Below, piece after piece: positions 24,160 to 26,044 of a DNA stretch of 26,044 nucleotides. The stretch comes from GSA-30 sp036384435 (GTDB lineage: Bacteria > Pseudomonadota > Gammaproteobacteria > Xanthomonadales > Rhodanobacteraceae). A program made the translations under genes and the position numbers. Position 1 is the first letter of the stretch. Each line of letters starts with the position of its first letter. The stretch spans positions 1-26,044 of the forward strand of contig NZ_DASVMI010000204.1 of the NCBI RefSeq assembly GCF_036384435.1, written 5' to 3'. The notes beneath the pieces were generated by a model. It did not search any database, had not been told where the DNA came from, and was given only the letters and a program-made list of their open reading frames with translations.

Positions 24160-26044
24160 TCAATGCGGACGCGCAGGTGACTCCTTCGAATCCTCGCCGG
24201 CATTGTCGACCTTTGCGGCAACGGCCTCACCGTCACCCTCCTTGGCCAAAGGCTGCAACGGACGCTCCAGCACAATATCGAGCACTTCATCGATCCAACG
24301 CACCGGGTGAATCTCCAGCGACTGGGTGATGTTCTTGGGGATGTCGGCCAGATCCTTCTTGTTTTCCTCCGGAATGATCACCGTGGTGATCCCGCCACGA
24401 TGCGCTGCCAGCAGCTTTTCCTTGAGCCCGCCGATGGGGAGCACGCGGCCGCGCAAGGTAATTTCGCCGGTCATGGCCACTTCCGAGCGCACCGGCACCT
24501 TGGTCAGGGCTGATACGAGTGCCGTGCACATGGCAATGCCTGCGCTGGGGCCATCCTTGGGCGTGGCGCCTTCCGGCACATGGATATGCACGTCCAGTTT
24601 TTCGTGGAAGGTCGGATCGATACCCAAGTTGTCCGCTCGCGCGCGAACCACAGACAGCGCGGCCTGGATCGACTCCTTCATGACGTCGCCGAGTTGGCCG
24701 GTATGTACCAGCCTGCCCTTGCCGCTGACCACCGAAGCTTCGATGCTCAATAGATCGCCGCCCACCTGCGTCCAGGCAAGACCCGTCACCAGGCCCACCT
24801 CGTTCTGTTGCTCCTTGCGACCGAAGTCGAAGCGACGGACGCCCAGGAATTTTTCCAGGTTATCCGAATCGACCTTGATCGACCGTAGCTTGGCCGACTT
24901 CGCTTTCGACGATGCGCCAGCCTTGGTATCGGCCTTGGCCTTCTTGACCTCGCCCAGCGTGAGTTCTTTGACTACCTTGCGGCAGATCTTCGAGACTTCG
25001 CGCTCGAGGCTGCGCACCCCCGATTCGCGTGTGTAGTAACGCACGATATCGCGCACTGCCTCTTCGCCTACTTTCAGCTCCTCTGGCTTCAAGCCGTTGG
25101 CCTTGAGCTGTTTGGGCAGGAGGTAGCGCTGGGCGATGGCAAGCTTTTCATCCTCGGTATAACCAGGGATACGAATGACTTCCATGCGATCAAGCAGCGG
25201 ACCTGGAATGTTCAGCGAATTGGCCGTAGCAACCCACATCACCTCAGAAAGGTCGAGATCGACTTCGAGATAATGATCGTTAAAGGCATGGTTTTGCTCC
25301 GGATCGAGCACCTCCAGCAGCGCCGAGGACGGATCACCACGGAAGTCCATCGACATCTTGTCGATTTCATCGAGCACGAACAGCGGATTGCGTGTGCCAA
25401 TCTTGTTCATGTTCTGCACGATGCGCCCAGGCATCGAACCAATATAAGTGCGGCGATGACCACGAATCTCTGCTTCGTCACGCACTCCACCCAGGCTCAT
25501 GCGAACGAATTTGCGATTGGTTGCCTTGGCGATGGATTGCCCAAGCGAGGTCTTGCCGACGCCAGGCGGACCCACCAGACAGAGGATAGGCCCCTTCATG
25601 ACGTTGACGCGCTGCTGCACGGCCAAGTATTCGAGGATGCGCTCCTTGACCTTTTCCAGGCCAAAGTGATCTGCGTCGAGTACTTCCTGCGCCATTTGCA
25701 GATCCTTGCGTACCTTGGAACGCTTCTTCCACGGCACACCGACCAGCCAATCGAGATAATTGCGCACCACCGTGGCTTCGGCAGACATCGGCGACATCTG
25801 CTTGAGCTTGCCAAACTCCTGACGCGCCTTGGCCAGGACCGGCTTGGACATGCCAGCACTCTCGATCTTCTTCTGTAGCTCTTCGATTTCGTTCGGGCCG
25901 TCCTCCCCCTCACCGAGCTCCTTCTGGATCGCCTTCATCTGCTCGTTGAGGTAGTACTCGCGCTGACTCTTCTCCATCTGCGATTTCACGCGACCGCGGA
26001 TGCGCTTTTCGACCTGCTGCAAATCCATCTCACCGTCGACCAAT
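24160..26044 (-). CDS. lon: ATP-dependent protease Lon (N-terminal part outside window)
   Basis: The last 627 codons of Lon; the frame runs off the right edge, so most of the N-terminal substrate-binding domain is missing. Visible are the coiled-coil helix (EKSQREYYLNEQMKAIQKEL), the AAA+ module with Walker A GPPGVGKTS, Walker B LFVLDEID, the pore-loop region and sensor ATANSLNIP, and the C-terminal serine protease domain with catalytic Ser in PKDGPSAGI and Lys in LKEKLLAAHRGG. Between the AAA+ and protease domains is a Lys/Ala-rich linker (KKAKADTKAGASSKAKSAK). The protein ends in an acidic/Ala-rich tail after DIVLERPL. It degrades misfolded and regulatory proteins in the cytoplasm. It is upstream of hupB but separated from it by a terminator. 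Confidence 0.97.
   Translation of the reverse strand, partial: LVDGEMDLQQVEKRIRGRVKSQMEKSQREYYLNEQMKAIQKELGEGEDGPNEIEELQKKIESAGMSKPVLAKARQEFGKLKQMSPMSAEATVVRNYLDWLVGVPWKKRSKVRKDLQMAQEVLDADHFGLEKVKERILEYLAVQQRVNVMKGPILCLVGPPGVGKTSLGQSIAKATNRKFVRMSLGGVRDEAEIRGHRRTYIGSMPGRIVQNMNKIGTRNPLFVLDEIDKMSMDFRGDPSSALLEVLDPEQNHAFNDHYLEVDLDLSEVMWVATANSLNIPGPLLDRMEVIRIPGYTEDEKLAIAQRYLLPKQLKANGLKPEELKVGEEAVRDIVRYYTRESGVRSLEREVSKICRKVVKELTLGEVKKAKADTKAGASSKAKSAKLRSIKVDSDNLEKFLGVRRFDFGRKEQQNEVGLVTGLAWTQVGGDLLSIEASVVSGKGRLVHTGQLGDVMKESIQAALSVVRARADNLGIDPTFHEKLDVHIHVPEGATPKDGPSAGIAMCTALVSALTKVPVRSEVAMTGEITLRGRVLPIGGLKEKLLAAHRGGITTVIIPEENKKDLADIPKNITQSLEIHPVRWIDEVLDIVLERPLQPLAKEGDGEAVAAKVDNAGEDSKESPARPH

Overview
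The window is an ordinary, gene-dense stretch of a proteobacterial chromosome of roughly 60% G+C. The gene order lon - hupB - tRNA-Val - tRNA-Asp - ppiD, the dnaQ/rnhA/methyltransferase cluster divergent from gloB-mltD, the ppsR/ppsA pair, and a short signal peptidase I upstream of tRNA-Ser(CGA) all point to a gammaproteobacterium of the Xanthomonadales/Lysobacterales (Rhodanobacteraceae or Xanthomonadaceae type, for example Dyella, Rhodanobacter or Luteibacter). This placement is inferred from gene order and protein character, not from a search. I see no phage, insertion sequence, CRISPR array or obvious horizontally acquired island.

Layout. Positions 1-2545 (minus) hold a two-gene signalling unit. 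A 164-residue protein of unknown function overlaps by 4 bp a large receiver-like/PAS/GAF/GGDEF/EAL cyclic-di-GMP protein, whose 3' end lies beyond the window. Positions 2764-4833 (plus) encode a FadB/FadJ-like multifunctional beta-oxidation enzyme. A patch of REP-like inverted repeats (4910-5121) separates it from the convergent minus-strand ugd - slyX - DUF2058 unit (5127-7319). Next on the minus strand come a secreted FKBP-type prolyl isomerase with a clear terminator and a CPA2-family antiporter (to 10169). A strong promoter with an A/T-rich upstream element drives tRNA-Ala(GGC), tRNA-Glu(UUC) and tRNA-Asp(GUC).

Positions 10813-14771 carry a DUF1249 gene and ppsR on the minus strand, divergent from ppsA. 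They form a gluconeogenic switch: PEP synthase and the kinase/phosphorylase that controls it. lepB, tRNA-Ser and a PP2C phosphatase follow on the plus strand. Positions 16995-18856 (minus) are dnaQ, rnhA and a YafS-like methyltransferase. Divergent from them are gloB and mltD (plus, to 21060). The last part, all on the minus strand, is lon, hupB, tRNA-Val, tRNA-Asp and ppiD. It combines ATP-dependent proteolysis, nucleoid protein HU and envelope protein folding, a proteostasis neighbourhood with two tRNAs embedded in it.

No convincing new multi-gene system is present. The items most worth a second look are the unrecognised partner gene of the GGDEF/EAL protein, the REP-like patch, a 10-bp spaced inverted repeat between ppsR and ppsA, the 22-nt spacing between hupB and the tRNAs, and two apparently identical tRNA-Asp genes in opposite orientation 12.7 kb apart.
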